From: Roseimaritima sediminicola
GTDB taxonomy: Bacteria; Planctomycetota; Planctomycetia; Pirellulales; Pirellulaceae
Direction: 5' to 3'
Length of the DNA: 64,000 bases
Assembly: GCF_009618275.1 (NCBI RefSeq)
Contig: NZ_WIAD01000015.1
Span: forward strand, 42,657 to 106,656
The position numbers were made by a program, and so were the translations under genes. Every line of letters starts with the position of its first letter. Position 1 is the stretch's first letter. Below, one piece after another: positions 35,263-44,117 of the stretch. The notes under the pieces were generated by a model that was not told the origin of the DNA, did no database searches, and saw nothing but the letters and a program-made list of their open reading frames with translations.

Positions 35263-35690
35263 TGGCTGTCGACCGAGCACCGATCGAGCGGCGTCATTGG
35301 TTCGTCTGCGAACCGCAGTCGCGGTGGCTGGAATTGTCCCGTCGTTTTGCTCCGGACACGCTGGCCTCGAGCGACCAGTCGCTTTCGATTCTCGCAGTCG
35401 ATGCTCCGGCGATGGTGCAGCGGATCGGACAGAGCCGCGTCAGCGTAGCGCTCTGGTCCTTGGAAACCGAGTCCGCCTGTCGCGCGGCGCTGCCGCAGCT
35501 GGGGCGCTGGATGCGCCGTCCGGCGGCGGTGTCCGTGCTGCATCTGGTGGCGGTCAGCCCGTTGTTGGACGCCGATGCGCGTTGCCAATTGTTGGCCTGG
35601 CCCGTTACGCTGCTGGACCGCCCCGAACAACTGCCGCGGCTCGAACCGCTCATACGGCGGTTCTGGCAGCGACACGCTGCGGCGACCTAA
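35262..35690 (+). CDS. Protein of unknown function coupled to the NtrC-like gene
   Basis: A 142-residue soluble protein that starts at an ATG one base before the end of the preceding TGA (a GTG at 35259 is an alternative). It is Arg- and Leu-rich with alternating strands and helices (LSILAVDAPAMVQRIGQSRVSVALWSLE; PAAVSVLHLVAVSPLL; TLLDRPEQLPRLEPLIRRF), which could be a degenerate receiver-like or Rossmann-like fold. No phosphoacceptor motif was identified. The overlap suggests that it works with the regulator-like protein. Confidence 0.65.
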   Translation: MAVDRAPIERRHWFVCEPQSRWLELSRRFAPDTLASSDQSLSILAVDAPAMVQRIGQSRVSVALWSLETESACRAALPQLGRWMRRPAAVSVLHLVAVSPLLDADARCQLLAWPVTLLDRPEQLPRLEPLIRRFWQRHAAAT

Positions 35691-35740
35691 CATTCCGGGG
35701 CACCCTAGCATCCCGGGGCGCCCTAACATTCCGGGGCGCC
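35687..35740. repeat. Three tandem 18-bp repeats
   Basis: CTAACATTCCGGGGCACC and two close copies (35705, 35723) span the stop codon of the preceding gene and lie just ahead of ribD. Confidence 0.85.
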
Positions 35741-35769
35741 CCGATCACGTTTCTCTTTGGCCGCTCAAG

Positions 35770-36969
35770 ATGTCGAACCACGCTGACGACGCCGATTCTT
35801 TGCAGCAGCAAGCGAACGCTCCGAATGCTCCGAACGCTCCGGGCGCTCCTCGGTCGCCAGCGCCGACGACCGAGGACGCACGCTGGATGCAGCGCGCCCT
35901 CCGGCTGGCTCGGCAGGGCGAAGGCGCGGTCGAACCCAACCCGATGGTCGGTTGCGTGATCGTCCGCGATGGTCAGGTGATCGGCGAGGGGTACCACGAG
36001 CGGTGGGGCGGCCTTCACGCCGAACGCCAGGCACTTGCCAATTGCCCCGAGGACGTGGCGCTGGAAGGTGCGACGTGGTACGTCACGCTGGAACCCTGCT
36101 GTCACACCGGCAAGACCCCACCCTGCACCGACGCCGTGCTGGCCGCTCGGCCGCGGCGCGTGGTGGTGGCCATGCGCGACCCCTTTCCCAAGGTGGACGG
36201 CGGGGGCCTACAGCGGCTGCGACAGGCCGGCGTCGAGGTGCACCTGGGCGTGTGTCAGAAGGAAGCCGAGACGCTGAACGCGCCGTACTTGAAACGGGTG
36301 CGAGAAGGCCGGCCCTGGGTGATCGCCAAGTGGGCCATGACGCTGGACGGACGCATCGCCACGGCGACCGGACACAGTCAGTGGATCTCCTGCGAGGCGT
36401 CGCGAGCGGCCGTACATCGGTTGCGAGGTCGCTGTGACGCGGTGATCGTCGGCGGCGGTACGGCCGAGGCGGATAACCCCACGTTGACCGCCCGGCCGCC
36501 GGGACCGCGGACGCCCGCGCGGATCGTGGTCAGTCCACGGGGCCGCTTAAGCCTCGATTCGAACCTCGTTAAAACGCTGGACCAAGGGCCCGTGCGACTG
36601 TTCACGTCGGCGGCCGAGACCGTCGTCGCGCCGCTGCGAGAGGCCGGCGTGGACGTGGTGGCCCTGGAGGGCGACACCCCGGGCGACCACCTGCACATGG
36701 TCTTGGACCACTGCGGTGCCGCCGGGATGACCAACGTGCTGGTCGAGGGCGGAGGCAAATTACTGGGAACCCTGTTTGATGTCGACGCGATCGACGAGTA
36801 CCACGTGTTCATCGCGCCCAAGGTGGTCGGCGGCAAGGACGCCATCTCGCCGCTCGGTGGCCTGGGACGGATCCATGTTTACGACAGCCCCGAGTTCGAA
36901 CCCTGCCAAATCCGCCAGATCGACCAGGACGTGTACATCATCGCTCGCCGCCGCCCGGCGGCCGAATAG
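35770..36969 (+). CDS. ribD: Bifunctional riboflavin deaminase/reductase
   Basis: A 399-residue two-domain enzyme for the second and third steps of riboflavin synthesis. The deaminase (about 36-180) has the zinc site GLHAERQAL and EPCCHTGKTPPCTDAV. The reductase (about 185-395) has WVIAKWAMTLDGRIAT, GHSQWIS, VIVGGGTAEADNPTLTAR, VLVEGGGKLLGTLF and the closing KVVGGKDAISP. A 35-residue Asn-Ala-Pro-rich N-terminal extension, made of imperfect codon repeats (NAPNAPNAPGAPRSPAP), precedes the family start. No FMN riboswitch was seen upstream; the space is only 80 bases and holds tandem repeats. Confidence 0.95.
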   Translation: MSNHADDADSLQQQANAPNAPNAPGAPRSPAPTTEDARWMQRALRLARQGEGAVEPNPMVGCVIVRDGQVIGEGYHERWGGLHAERQALANCPEDVALEGATWYVTLEPCCHTGKTPPCTDAVLAARPRRVVVAMRDPFPKVDGGGLQRLRQAGVEVHLGVCQKEAETLNAPYLKRVREGRPWVIAKWAMTLDGRIATATGHSQWISCEASRAAVHRLRGRCDAVIVGGGTAEADNPTLTARPPGPRTPARIVVSPRGRLSLDSNLVKTLDQGPVRLFTSAAETVVAPLREAGVDVVALEGDTPGDHLHMVLDHCGAAGMTNVLVEGGGKLLGTLFDVDAIDEYHVFIAPKVVGGKDAISPLGGLGRIHVYDSPEFEPCQIRQIDQDVYIIARRRPAAE

Positions 36970-37017
36970 ATTCTTGCAGGATGGCATCGGCCGGGAAGCC
37001 GCCGGCACAAAGCGGGA

Positions 37018-37806
37018 TCAAAGCGGATAGGCGGTGATCAGACGTTTGCCTTCCAGCACCATCCGCACGCGGCGGGCCGGTGGGTTGCCTTCGCGATGCC
37101 CCTGGCGGCCGCCCACAAATCCGATCTCGCGATCCATGTCCACCGTGTGAATCGTGCGATCCCGATCGACGCGAGTGGAAACCGCCGGCGACCGCTGTTG
37201 GCTCCGTCGGTAAGCCTCGTCCAACAGCCGCAGCACCGTTGGCATGTCGCCAGCGAACACGCCATGGGGTCCGGGACGGTTGGGTTGGTCACGCAAGTGC
37301 CGAGCCAGATGGTCCAGGCGATGCCCCTCCTGGCTGCCCGGGCCATACACGATTCCGCCCGGTGAAAGATAACGATCGGGACCGATCGTTCGCAGGTATC
37401 CAAAGGTCCGGCCCGAGCCCCTACCTGAGTCCTGATCCGCCGCTGGACGCGATTCGCCCACCGTGGTCGATTCCGACGGCTCGGCCGATCCCGATTGTTC
37501 GGGGGGGGCGGGTTGGAAGGAAGGCTGCGGAGCCCCAGAATCTGCCGCAGCCGCAGTGAAATCGTCCGCAGCCGCAGCAGCGTCTGGAGTTTGGTCCGCG
37601 GTTTGCTTTTCTGCAGCTCGCTGTTCCGCTGCCTGCTGTTCCGCTGGTTGTTGGGTCAGCGTGGGCAGGTCCCAGCCGAAGCGAGCGTTCAGATGCGGCT
37701 GAAGCAGTGCGTAAGCGATCGCGGCGACGCCCAGCACGATTCCGGTCAACGTCAAGGATCGTCCGGGCTTCGATCCGCCGGGACCTGACCTGTTTTTGTA
37801 AATCAA
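37018..37806 (-). CDS. Membrane-anchored protein of unknown function
   Basis: A protein of about 262 residues with one membrane segment near the N-terminus (SLTLTGIVLGVAAIAYALLQP). A long disordered linker rich in Ala, Gln, Glu and Pro follows. The C-terminal domain of about 130 residues (FGYLRTIGPDRYLSPGGIVYGPGS, GVFAGDMPTVLRLLDEAYRRS, RTIHTVDMDREIGFVGGRQG) is of no recognised family. An ATG at 37842 would overlap the divergent gene's start. TTG 37806, preceded by GAAGGTG, is preferred. The domain probably sits outside the cytoplasmic membrane. Confidence 0.65.
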   Translation of the reverse strand: MIYKNRSGPGGSKPGRSLTLTGIVLGVAAIAYALLQPHLNARFGWDLPTLTQQPAEQQAAEQRAAEKQTADQTPDAAAAADDFTAAAADSGAPQPSFQPAPPEQSGSAEPSESTTVGESRPAADQDSGRGSGRTFGYLRTIGPDRYLSPGGIVYGPGSQEGHRLDHLARHLRDQPNRPGPHGVFAGDMPTVLRLLDEAYRRSQQRSPAVSTRVDRDRTIHTVDMDREIGFVGGRQGHREGNPPARRVRMVLEGKRLITAYPL

Positions 37807-37840
37807 GAGAGACACCTTCGAACCGAGATACCTGGGAGCC

Positions 37841-38119
37841 ATGGGAACAAAATTTCGCACTGCGGTCGTCGTCATCCTTACGCTGGCCAGCCTCGCATAT
37901 GCCGAGCGGGTGGGAGCCGCAGAACCTCACTGGTCGCCCGTGATTGTGGCACGTGGGCACTATCGACAACACCTCGAACACACGCCCATCACGATGCGTC
38001 CCTACCGGCCCTTCCATTTTTACGGCAATACCGTTCGGCGCTTGCATTATCGCGGAACACCGCTGCCGAGTCCTGAGGATCTGAGCCGTACGATCACGTT
38101 TGCCGTCCGTCGTCCCTAG
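37841..38119 (+). CDS. Small secreted protein of unknown function
   Basis: A 92-residue protein with a signal peptide (TAVVVILTLASLAYAERVGAAE). The mature part is short and rich in Arg, His, Tyr and Pro (RPYRPFHFYGNTVRRLHYRG), which recalls the Tyr-rich secreted protein at 33437 in style, though the sequences are not clearly related. GGGAG is close before the ATG. It is divergent from the membrane-anchored gene with only 34 bases between the two starts. Confidence 0.6.
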   Translation: MGTKFRTAVVVILTLASLAYAERVGAAEPHWSPVIVARGHYRQHLEHTPITMRPYRPFHFYGNTVRRLHYRGTPLPSPEDLSRTITFAVRRP

Positions 38120-38174
38120 CGGCGTGGGCGGTTCGTCTCGCGTTTCTTCCTCAACCGCGTCTTTCCACACCGCA

Positions 38175-39479
38175 TCATCGCGCGACCACGCGGCCGACGA
38201 TCTGTTCGAAGGGAATGCCCTCGGGCGCACTGCGACTGTCCTCCGACAGCGGCTGGTTGTCGCCGGCGACGAAGTAGCGACCGGCCGATAGGATGCGCTC
38301 GTCCTCGGGCCAACTGCCGCGGTCGCTGCGGCGCAAAAACCAGTGCAGGCCGCGGAGGACGGTGGCCCGGACGTGGTCCGGTTGCAGTTCGGCCAGACCC
38401 GCAATCGCGACCGGATGCTGGGCGTCCACCGGAAGCGGGGCGTTTCCGGGGATTGGGGAAGGCACGAGGATCTTGTTCTCGGCGGAGGCGGCAGGCGGCG
38501 GCACGCGCACGTGGTGCATTCCCGCAGACAGGGGCACCTGATAAACCTGGCTGGCTTCGGGGCTCCAGAGGGCGATCCGCAGCGTCCCCGGCTGGACCAC
38601 GCGGAGGGTCAAATCCAAGCCGATACGGGGCACCGGGTTCAACCGGCGCACGCTGGTGACGTTGCACGGATAATCGTCGCGGATCACGTCGGGCCGCCGA
38701 TCGTGCAGTGAGTAATGATGATAGACCAGCCAACGCGGACCACCGTCCACCGGGTCACGGTACCGCCAGCGATCGCTCGCCGGATCGATGGTCTTGTCGC
38801 GAGAGGACGCTCCCGTGGTAGAGCGCCGATCGGAGGGAGCTAGTTCACGGATCGTTTGGCGGTGCACCGGGATGGGTTCGACCGGCTCGGCAAGCACCGT
38901 GGGGACCGGATGGCCGTTGATGCGCAATTGATTCCCCTGCACCGAGATGCGGTCGCCCGGGATCCCCAGCACGCGTTTGACTCGCAGCGAATCCCCGTTA
39001 CCGATCGCCACCAGGTCGCCGCGTCGCGGGTTCTGCCGAACCAGTTCGACGCCCAGCGGCGCCCAGCGATAGGCGGCGCGATCCAGGATCACGTGATCGG
39101 CCGGCAGCGGCCGGACCGTCGTGGTGGGCTGTCGGGCGCCGCAGTTCCAGCATCGCAGCGTCCCCGGGGTCGGCGAGGCGTGGAAACGTTGACCGGCCGC
39201 ACAGCCGGGACAGGTGGCCGCGTAGGACGGCCCCCACAGCGTGGGCTGCATCGAGGGACCGGTAATCACGGCCGGACGCAACCATCCGTCGACCTGCGCC
39301 GCGCGGTGTCCGGCCAGAGCGAGCACGACCAAGACCAAGATGACCAGAACCCGCTTCGTCAAACCGGGCCGGCGGGGGGGCTGCTGCGCCAGCAAGGCTT
39401 CACGGCCCGAGGGCGGCGGGCGTGATGCCGGGGATCCTGGTGGTGCTGCGCCGGGCGTGGTGGGGGACGGCGAGGGCAT
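38175..39479 (-). CDS. lepB: Signal peptidase I with zinc-ribbon and large insert
   Basis: A 434-residue S26 signal peptidase. After a Pro-rich N-terminus comes one membrane segment (VLVILVLVVLALAG). The catalytic Ser is in ITGPSMQPTLWG and the Lys in RRGDLVAIGNGDSLRVKRVLGIPGDRI. The final family box is YFVAGDNQPLSEDSR. Between the Ser and Lys boxes lies a CPGC ... CWNCG zinc-ribbon, absent from ordinary LepB. A second insert of about 150 residues with DPVDGGPRWLVYHHYSLHDRRPD follows the Lys box. The ATG at 39479 replaces a longer frame that would overlap the fabH promoter region. It cuts signal peptides outside the membrane. Confidence 0.88.
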   Translation of the reverse strand: MPSPSPTTPGAAPPGSPASRPPPSGREALLAQQPPRRPGLTKRVLVILVLVVLALAGHRAAQVDGWLRPAVITGPSMQPTLWGPSYAATCPGCAAGQRFHASPTPGTLRCWNCGARQPTTTVRPLPADHVILDRAAYRWAPLGVELVRQNPRRGDLVAIGNGDSLRVKRVLGIPGDRISVQGNQLRINGHPVPTVLAEPVEPIPVHRQTIRELAPSDRRSTTGASSRDKTIDPASDRWRYRDPVDGGPRWLVYHHYSLHDRRPDVIRDDYPCNVTSVRRLNPVPRIGLDLTLRVVQPGTLRIALWSPEASQVYQVPLSAGMHHVRVPPPAASAENKILVPSPIPGNAPLPVDAQHPVAIAGLAELQPDHVRATVLRGLHWFLRRSDRGSWPEDERILSAGRYFVAGDNQPLSEDSRSAPEGIPFEQIVGRVVAR

Positions 39480-39523
39480 TGGGATGGGTCTGGGGAAGCC
39501 TGGGGAAAACGACGAGAACTCGT

Positions 39524-39553
39524 CTGACGCAGCAACGCATTGATCGGTATAAT
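39524..39553 (+). promoter_or_regulatory. Possible promoter of fabH
   Basis: A perfect TATAAT at 39548-39553 is preceded, with an 18-base spacer, by CTGACG (four of six -35 bases). It would give a leader of about 170 bases before the ATG at 39731. The opposite strand also has a TATAAT (39564-39569) that could serve lepB, but no good -35 was seen for it. Confidence 0.35.
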
Positions 39554-39730
39554 CGGCCCCTTCATTATAGGTCGCTCCGGCGCGTTTCCCGTTCTCGAGA
39601 AGCGCGTGCTGGGACACGCGTTCCCGGGGCACGCTCCCACGCCTTGTTCGTTGATGGTCCTTTGTCCGATACGCCTCTCTCTGCAGTCAACCAGGAAATA
39701 CCGGTCCCCGAACGCTCGAAACGTGGCCGG

Positions 39731-40717
39731 ATGGGCCAGTTGCTCGGGGTTCGCGTGGCGGCCACCGGTTCGTTCGTTCCCGAACAGATCGTCACCAACG
39801 AAGATCTGGCGGCCCTCGGGTGCGACAGTGATTGGATTGTTCGCCGCACCGGCATTCAACAGCGTCGCCGGGCCGCCGAAGGACAGGCCACCAGCGATCT
39901 GTGTTACGAAGCGGCGCTGCGATGCATGCGGGACGCGGGGGTCACGGCCGAGGACATCGATCTGATTGTCGTCGCCACCATGACGCCCGACAACCCAACC
40001 CCTTCGGCCGCCTGTCATCTGCAGCGGCGACTGGGCGCGATCGCCCCGGCGATGGACATCAATGCCGCCTGTGCCGGGTTCATGTACGGCTTGGTGACCG
40101 GAGCCCAATTCGTCAGCACCGGCAGCTCTCAATGCGTCCTGGTCGTAGGCGCGGATGTGATGACCGGCGCGATCGACCCGGATGACAAGAAAACCTTTCC
40201 TCTGTTTGGTGACGGTGCGGGAGCCGCGTTGTTGGTCCCCGACCAGCCGGAGGGAGCGGGCATCCTGTCCTATCAACTGGGCAGCGAGGGATGCGGCGGC
40301 GAACTGCTGTGCATCCATGCCGGCGGCAGCCGCAAAGCGTTGTCTCCCGCCGCTTGGCAAGCCGGCGAGCAGTACCTGCGAATGGACGGACGGGCGGTGT
40401 TTAAATGGGCCGTACGCCTGTTTGCCGAAAGCGCCGATGACGTCCTGCAGGCCGCCGACCTCCGGGCCGAAGACCTGAAGTTGGTCGTCCTGCATCAAGC
40501 CAACCAGCGGATCATCGATTCGGCCGTCAGCGATCTGGCTGTGGATGCCGAGCGGGTCTATGTGAACCTGGACCGTTACGGCAACACCAGCGGTGCCAGT
40601 ATCCCGCTGGCGCTGGACGAAGCCGTCCGCGAGGGCCGCCTGAACCGCGGCGACCATGTGCTGCTGTGCGGTTTCGGTTCGGGACTGGCCTGGGGCACGG
40701 CCCTGCTGCGTTGGTAA
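39731..40717 (+). CDS. fabH: 3-oxoacyl-ACP synthase III
   Basis: A 328-residue thiolase-fold enzyme that starts fatty acid synthesis by joining acetyl-CoA to malonyl-ACP. The N-terminus is VRVAATGSFVPEQIVTNEDL. The catalytic Cys is in AMDINAACAGFMYGL, the His in VVLHQANQRII, and the Asn in VNLDRYGNTSGASIP, all as in FabH. The frame is open upstream to a TTG at about 39645, but ATG 39731 gives the family N-terminus. It is not near other fab genes here. Confidence 0.93.
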   Translation: MGQLLGVRVAATGSFVPEQIVTNEDLAALGCDSDWIVRRTGIQQRRRAAEGQATSDLCYEAALRCMRDAGVTAEDIDLIVVATMTPDNPTPSAACHLQRRLGAIAPAMDINAACAGFMYGLVTGAQFVSTGSSQCVLVVGADVMTGAIDPDDKKTFPLFGDGAGAALLVPDQPEGAGILSYQLGSEGCGGELLCIHAGGSRKALSPAAWQAGEQYLRMDGRAVFKWAVRLFAESADDVLQAADLRAEDLKLVVLHQANQRIIDSAVSDLAVDAERVYVNLDRYGNTSGASIPLALDEAVREGRLNRGDHVLLCGFGSGLAWGTALLRW

Positions 40718-40737
40718 CGCCGCCTCGGCGGGACGCC

Positions 40738-41487
40738 CTAGGCGGCGTCGCTGTGCAGCCTTGTCCGCTGGCGCAGCGCTTCGATCGGCCACAGGGCCAG
40801 CGTCTTGTCGGCGTATTGACCGTCGTCCTGGGTGCAGTGTTCCACCAGCGTGGCCACAGGCTCGGCCAGCGAAAACGGCGCGGCGCTCAGGTTCAGCGGT
40901 CGCCAGCGACCGGTGGGGATGTCCTGGTTGTCGGCCCGCTCGGTAAAGGTCGTCGTCAGCAAGTAACGAGCGCCGCTGCGGGCGATGTTCTCAAGAGCCT
41001 GCTCGATGTGGGCAAACGAGAAATGCACCAGACAGTCGCGACAGAGGATCAGGTCGGCCGGCGGCAGCGGATCGGTCAACAGATCCAGCTTGCGAAAGCG
41101 AACGTTCTCGCGCTCGTAGCGACGGTTGGCCTGAATTAATTCGTCCACGATGTCGCAGCCCAGATAGTCCACCTGCGATAGATCCACACGGCTCATCCAG
41201 TGGAAGTCGCCGCAGGGCACATCGATGACGCGCCGGACGTCCAATTTCTTGAACCACGCGGGCAAGGTTTCGATCAACTGTTGCGTCTGGGAGAGTTCCG
41301 AACCGAGCCCCGAGATCGACTCGCCACTCTTCCAAGCGTTGCATCGATAGATGTCCGCAAAAACCTGCTCGGGCGGAAGATGACGCTGCCGCCGTTTGGC
41401 CAGTTTGCGCTGTGCGAAACGGCGCAGTCGTCCCAGCATGCTTTGCGGGGCGGCGACCGATGGAGCGGTGGGTGTGTCAAGCGGCAT
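40738..41487 (-). CDS. SAM-dependent methyltransferase
   Basis: A 249-residue class I methyltransferase. VRRVIDVPCGDFHWMSRVDLS is the SAM-binding loop, followed by YLGCDIVDELI, VRFRKLDLLTDPLPPADLILCRDCLVHFS and YLLTTTFTERADN. The sequence type (FADIYRCNAWKSGESISGLGS) is met beside glycosyltransferases in polysaccharide loci. Its start overlaps the end of the upstream GT2 gene by 11 bases. It may methylate a sugar or lipid-linked intermediate. Confidence 0.85.
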   Translation of the reverse strand: MPLDTPTAPSVAAPQSMLGRLRRFAQRKLAKRRQRHLPPEQVFADIYRCNAWKSGESISGLGSELSQTQQLIETLPAWFKKLDVRRVIDVPCGDFHWMSRVDLSQVDYLGCDIVDELIQANRRYERENVRFRKLDLLTDPLPPADLILCRDCLVHFSFAHIEQALENIARSGARYLLTTTFTERADNQDIPTGRWRPLNLSAAPFSLAEPVATLVEHCTQDDGQYADKTLALWPIEALRQRTRLHSDAA

Positions 41488-42502
41488 GAGAGGTCCTCGG
41501 GGGCGATGGAGTCAAACACAGTTGATCCGCCGTAAAGGTCGGGACTGCGGGCAGGGGAGCGGGCCGGTAAACAATCGTCAACAGGCTTCGAGCGGCGGCT
41601 TCGATCGTGCTCCGCAAGGTCAGCGGCGAGAGCGGTCGCTGGCGCCACTGGGCGAGGGTGTGTTTCGCGGCGGTCGACCACTGACCGGAACGGGTGGCCG
41701 CACGCATCCATTTGTGTGGGCCCCCGGCGGACCGAGGACGCGTCTCGTCCAGTACCAGGTGCGGCGGCAGCGCCAGGCCGCGGCGCTGGTAGGCGGTACG
41801 CATGACCGCATTGATGCGGCGGGTGCGGAGCACCGAATTGTTCCAGCTGCAACTCTTCAAGTGCTGGCGATAACACAGCAGCACGTCCGGTAGGTTTGCC
41901 AGCGGACCGCGTTCCGAGAGCCGCAGCCAGAGGTCGTGGTCTTCGATCCATTCGAACTCGGCTCGGTATCCGCCGACCGCTTCCACCGCCTCGCGGCGCA
42001 TCATCACCGAGGGATGCGCCAGACCGGTGCGGCGATGCATCAATTGATCATCGATCGCCGGGGCCTCGGTGGGCAAAATCTGAACGTTCAGGCGATCGCC
42101 ATCGCAATCCATATTCATGATCGCTGTGCCCACGGCCAACACCGCCGGGTGCTGCTGGAGAAACCGCACCTGTTTGCCGAACCGCTCGGGCATGGCCACA
42201 TCGTCGGCATCCATGCGGGCCAACAGCCGCCCGCGCGATTCCTCCAAACCGCGGTTCAACGCTCCCACCAGACCGCGATTGCGTTGTTCGATCACCCGGA
42301 CTCGCCGGTCGCGAGCGGCAAACTGCTGCAGGATCCCGCCGCTGTCGTCGGTACTGCCGTCGTTGACCGCAACCACCTCGAAATCCTCAAAGTCCTGAGC
42401 CAGGATGCTGGCAAGCGCCTGCCGCAGGTGCGACTGGGCGTTGTAGATCGGCATCACGACGCTGATCAAGGGAGACGGGGTGGAGCCGGGCGAAGCGTGC
42501 AT
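41477..42502 (-). CDS. Glycosyltransferase family 2
   Basis: A 341-residue GT-A glycosyltransferase. The N-terminal Rossmann block is ISVVMPIYNAQSHLRQALASILAQ, followed by VAVNDGSTDDS, LLARMDADDVAMPERF (the DxD metal site), GLAHPSVMMRREAVEAVGGY and the ED motif in EFEWIEDHDLWLRL. No membrane segment is present. The start at 42502 (MHASPGSTPSP) is the last one before the domain. The extra upstream frame is repeat-derived. It is probably the first gene of a pair with the methyltransferase. Confidence 0.9.
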   Translation of the reverse strand: MHASPGSTPSPLISVVMPIYNAQSHLRQALASILAQDFEDFEVVAVNDGSTDDSGGILQQFAARDRRVRVIEQRNRGLVGALNRGLEESRGRLLARMDADDVAMPERFGKQVRFLQQHPAVLAVGTAIMNMDCDGDRLNVQILPTEAPAIDDQLMHRRTGLAHPSVMMRREAVEAVGGYRAEFEWIEDHDLWLRLSERGPLANLPDVLLCYRQHLKSCSWNNSVLRTRRINAVMRTAYQRRGLALPPHLVLDETRPRSAGGPHKWMRAATRSGQWSTAAKHTLAQWRQRPLSPLTLRSTIEAAARSLLTIVYRPAPLPAVPTFTADQLCLTPSPPRTSHAA

Positions 42503-42582
42503 CGCAGTACGGAGCAAGTGGAGCGACAACGAGAGGGTTAGGGGTGGTGAACCTACGCAAAAGTCCGTTTCCGAGTCCAGGG

Positions 42583-42727
42583 AGATTTGGGAATTGAGAT
42601 TTGCTGACTCCGGCGGATTCGATGTATGGGAACGAATGTTCCTAAATCGCGGAGCGATTGTCTGTGGTAGCCCCAATCTTCGCACGCCATACATCGAATC
42701 CGCCGGAGCCAGGAGATCTGAGCTTGA
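42583..42727. repeat. Heptamer track and 22-bp palindrome
   Basis: AGATTTG-GGAATTG-AGATTTG (42583-42603) is followed by perfect 22-base inverted repeats at 42608-42629 and 42687-42708 (CTCCGGCGGATTCGATGTAT plus two bases). The loop contains the small hairpin ATCGCGGAGCGAT. The right arm and the following AGGAGATCTGAG match the block at 33291-33325. It fills the gap between divergent glycosyltransferases (42503-42795). Confidence 0.85.
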
Positions 42728-42795
42728 CGCGACTAGCGTTTGGCGCGTACAGGGACGACGTTTCCGGCCCGTCCTCAACCGTGTCCTTCCCGTCC

Positions 42796-43908
42796 ATGCA
42801 TATCTGCTTCGTCTCGACACAGACTGCCTGGGGTGGCGGAGAAACCTACCTGCAACACTTGGCCGCGGGCTTGCGAGCCGATGGGCACGAGGTCCGCTTT
42901 GCGGCTCCCCGGCACAGTCCGCTGGCCGAGCAGATGCGGGATGACGGTTACGATGTTTTCGCGTTCCGCGGCCGAGGCCGCAGTCCGCGCACGATCTGGC
43001 GGCTGCGTCGCGAGCTCCGCCGTTTTGGTGCGGACGTCGTGCACTGCAACGACTCCCACTCGCTGACTTTGGGCGGAATGGCTGCGGCGGGCCTGCCGCA
43101 GATGAAGACGATCGCGATGCGTCACACCATGTTTCCCGTGCGCTCGCCGCGCCGTTACCATCGCTTGGCCGATCGCGTCATCGGTGTTTCGCATGCGGTT
43201 GCCGACCGCTGCGTTTGCGATGGGATCCGCCGCGAACACATCTCGGTGGTCCACGTCGGCATCCCCACACCGACGGTAGACGAACACGCGGTGGCACGGC
43301 TGCGACATTCCCTGTGCCAGGACGGCCAGCAGTTGGCCGTGGCGGTCGGCAATCTGGTGCCGTGCAAGGGACATGCGGCGTTGGTGGACGCCGTTGACCG
43401 ATTGAATTGTCAGGGGTACGCGGTGGTCTTAGCGATCGCTGGCGAAGGTTCCGAGCGGGCGGGGCTGGAGCAAAAGATCGCATCGCTGCGGTTTCCCGAT
43501 CGCATTCACTTGTTGGGCTTTCGCGACGACCCTCACCAGTGCCTGGCCGCCGCCGACGTGGTGGTGCACCCGGCGTTCGAGGAGGGCCTGTGCCTGACGG
43601 TCGTGGCCGCGATGATGCTCCAGCGTCCGGTCGTCGCTTCGGCGGTCGGTGGCCTCCGTGAAGTAATCGCGGCGAGTTCGGCGACCGCGGGCCATTCTGA
43701 TACGCGAGCGGTCGACCTGCGGCCGGCACCGCTGGCCGTCGTCTGCGAACCCGGCCGGGCGGACAGTATCGCCGCCGGCGTGCAGACCTTGCTGCAGCCC
43801 GATCCGCGACGCGCCGATTTCCTCCGCCAAGCCTACCGCCACGCCACCGAGCATTTCGGCGTGGAGCCGATGGTTCGGCGGACGGTCGACGTGTATCGCT
43901 CGCTGTGA
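42796..43908 (+). CDS. Glycosyltransferase family 4
   Basis: A 370-residue GT-B glycosyltransferase starting MHICFVSTQTAWGGGETYLQHLAAGL, with the glycine-rich acceptor loop near the start. The donor domain has LAVAVGNLVPCKGHAALVDAV, LAIAGEGSERAGL, IHLLGFRDDPHQCLAAADVVVHPAFEEGLCLTVVAAM, where the ExxE-type pair binds the nucleotide sugar. The likely role is cell-surface polysaccharide synthesis together with the divergent GT2 and methyltransferase genes. Confidence 0.92.
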   Translation: MHICFVSTQTAWGGGETYLQHLAAGLRADGHEVRFAAPRHSPLAEQMRDDGYDVFAFRGRGRSPRTIWRLRRELRRFGADVVHCNDSHSLTLGGMAAAGLPQMKTIAMRHTMFPVRSPRRYHRLADRVIGVSHAVADRCVCDGIRREHISVVHVGIPTPTVDEHAVARLRHSLCQDGQQLAVAVGNLVPCKGHAALVDAVDRLNCQGYAVVLAIAGEGSERAGLEQKIASLRFPDRIHLLGFRDDPHQCLAAADVVVHPAFEEGLCLTVVAAMMLQRPVVASAVGGLREVIAASSATAGHSDTRAVDLRPAPLAVVCEPGRADSIAAGVQTLLQPDPRRADFLRQAYRHATEHFGVEPMVRRTVDVYRSL

Positions 43909-44117
43909 CCGGCCGGGCCTCGCGGCAAACCGCAGGGCGAGCGTCCCCATCTACCTGGCTGAATTAGCGACCGCGCGGATTGTAGCGGTGACAGGGAGCG
44001 CACGGCGGATGGCCAGCTCCCAAATGGGTGGTCGTGCCTAATTTATCCGAGCCACGCCGAAGCGGTGTCCTACAGTTGCCTGTGTGATCCCTTTGCCCGT
44101 TTCGGTATGTGCTTGCG

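Noticed and set aside
35690..35770. FMN riboswitch upstream of ribD
   Set aside because: The gap is too short and is occupied by 18-bp repeats; no RFN-element boxes are visible.
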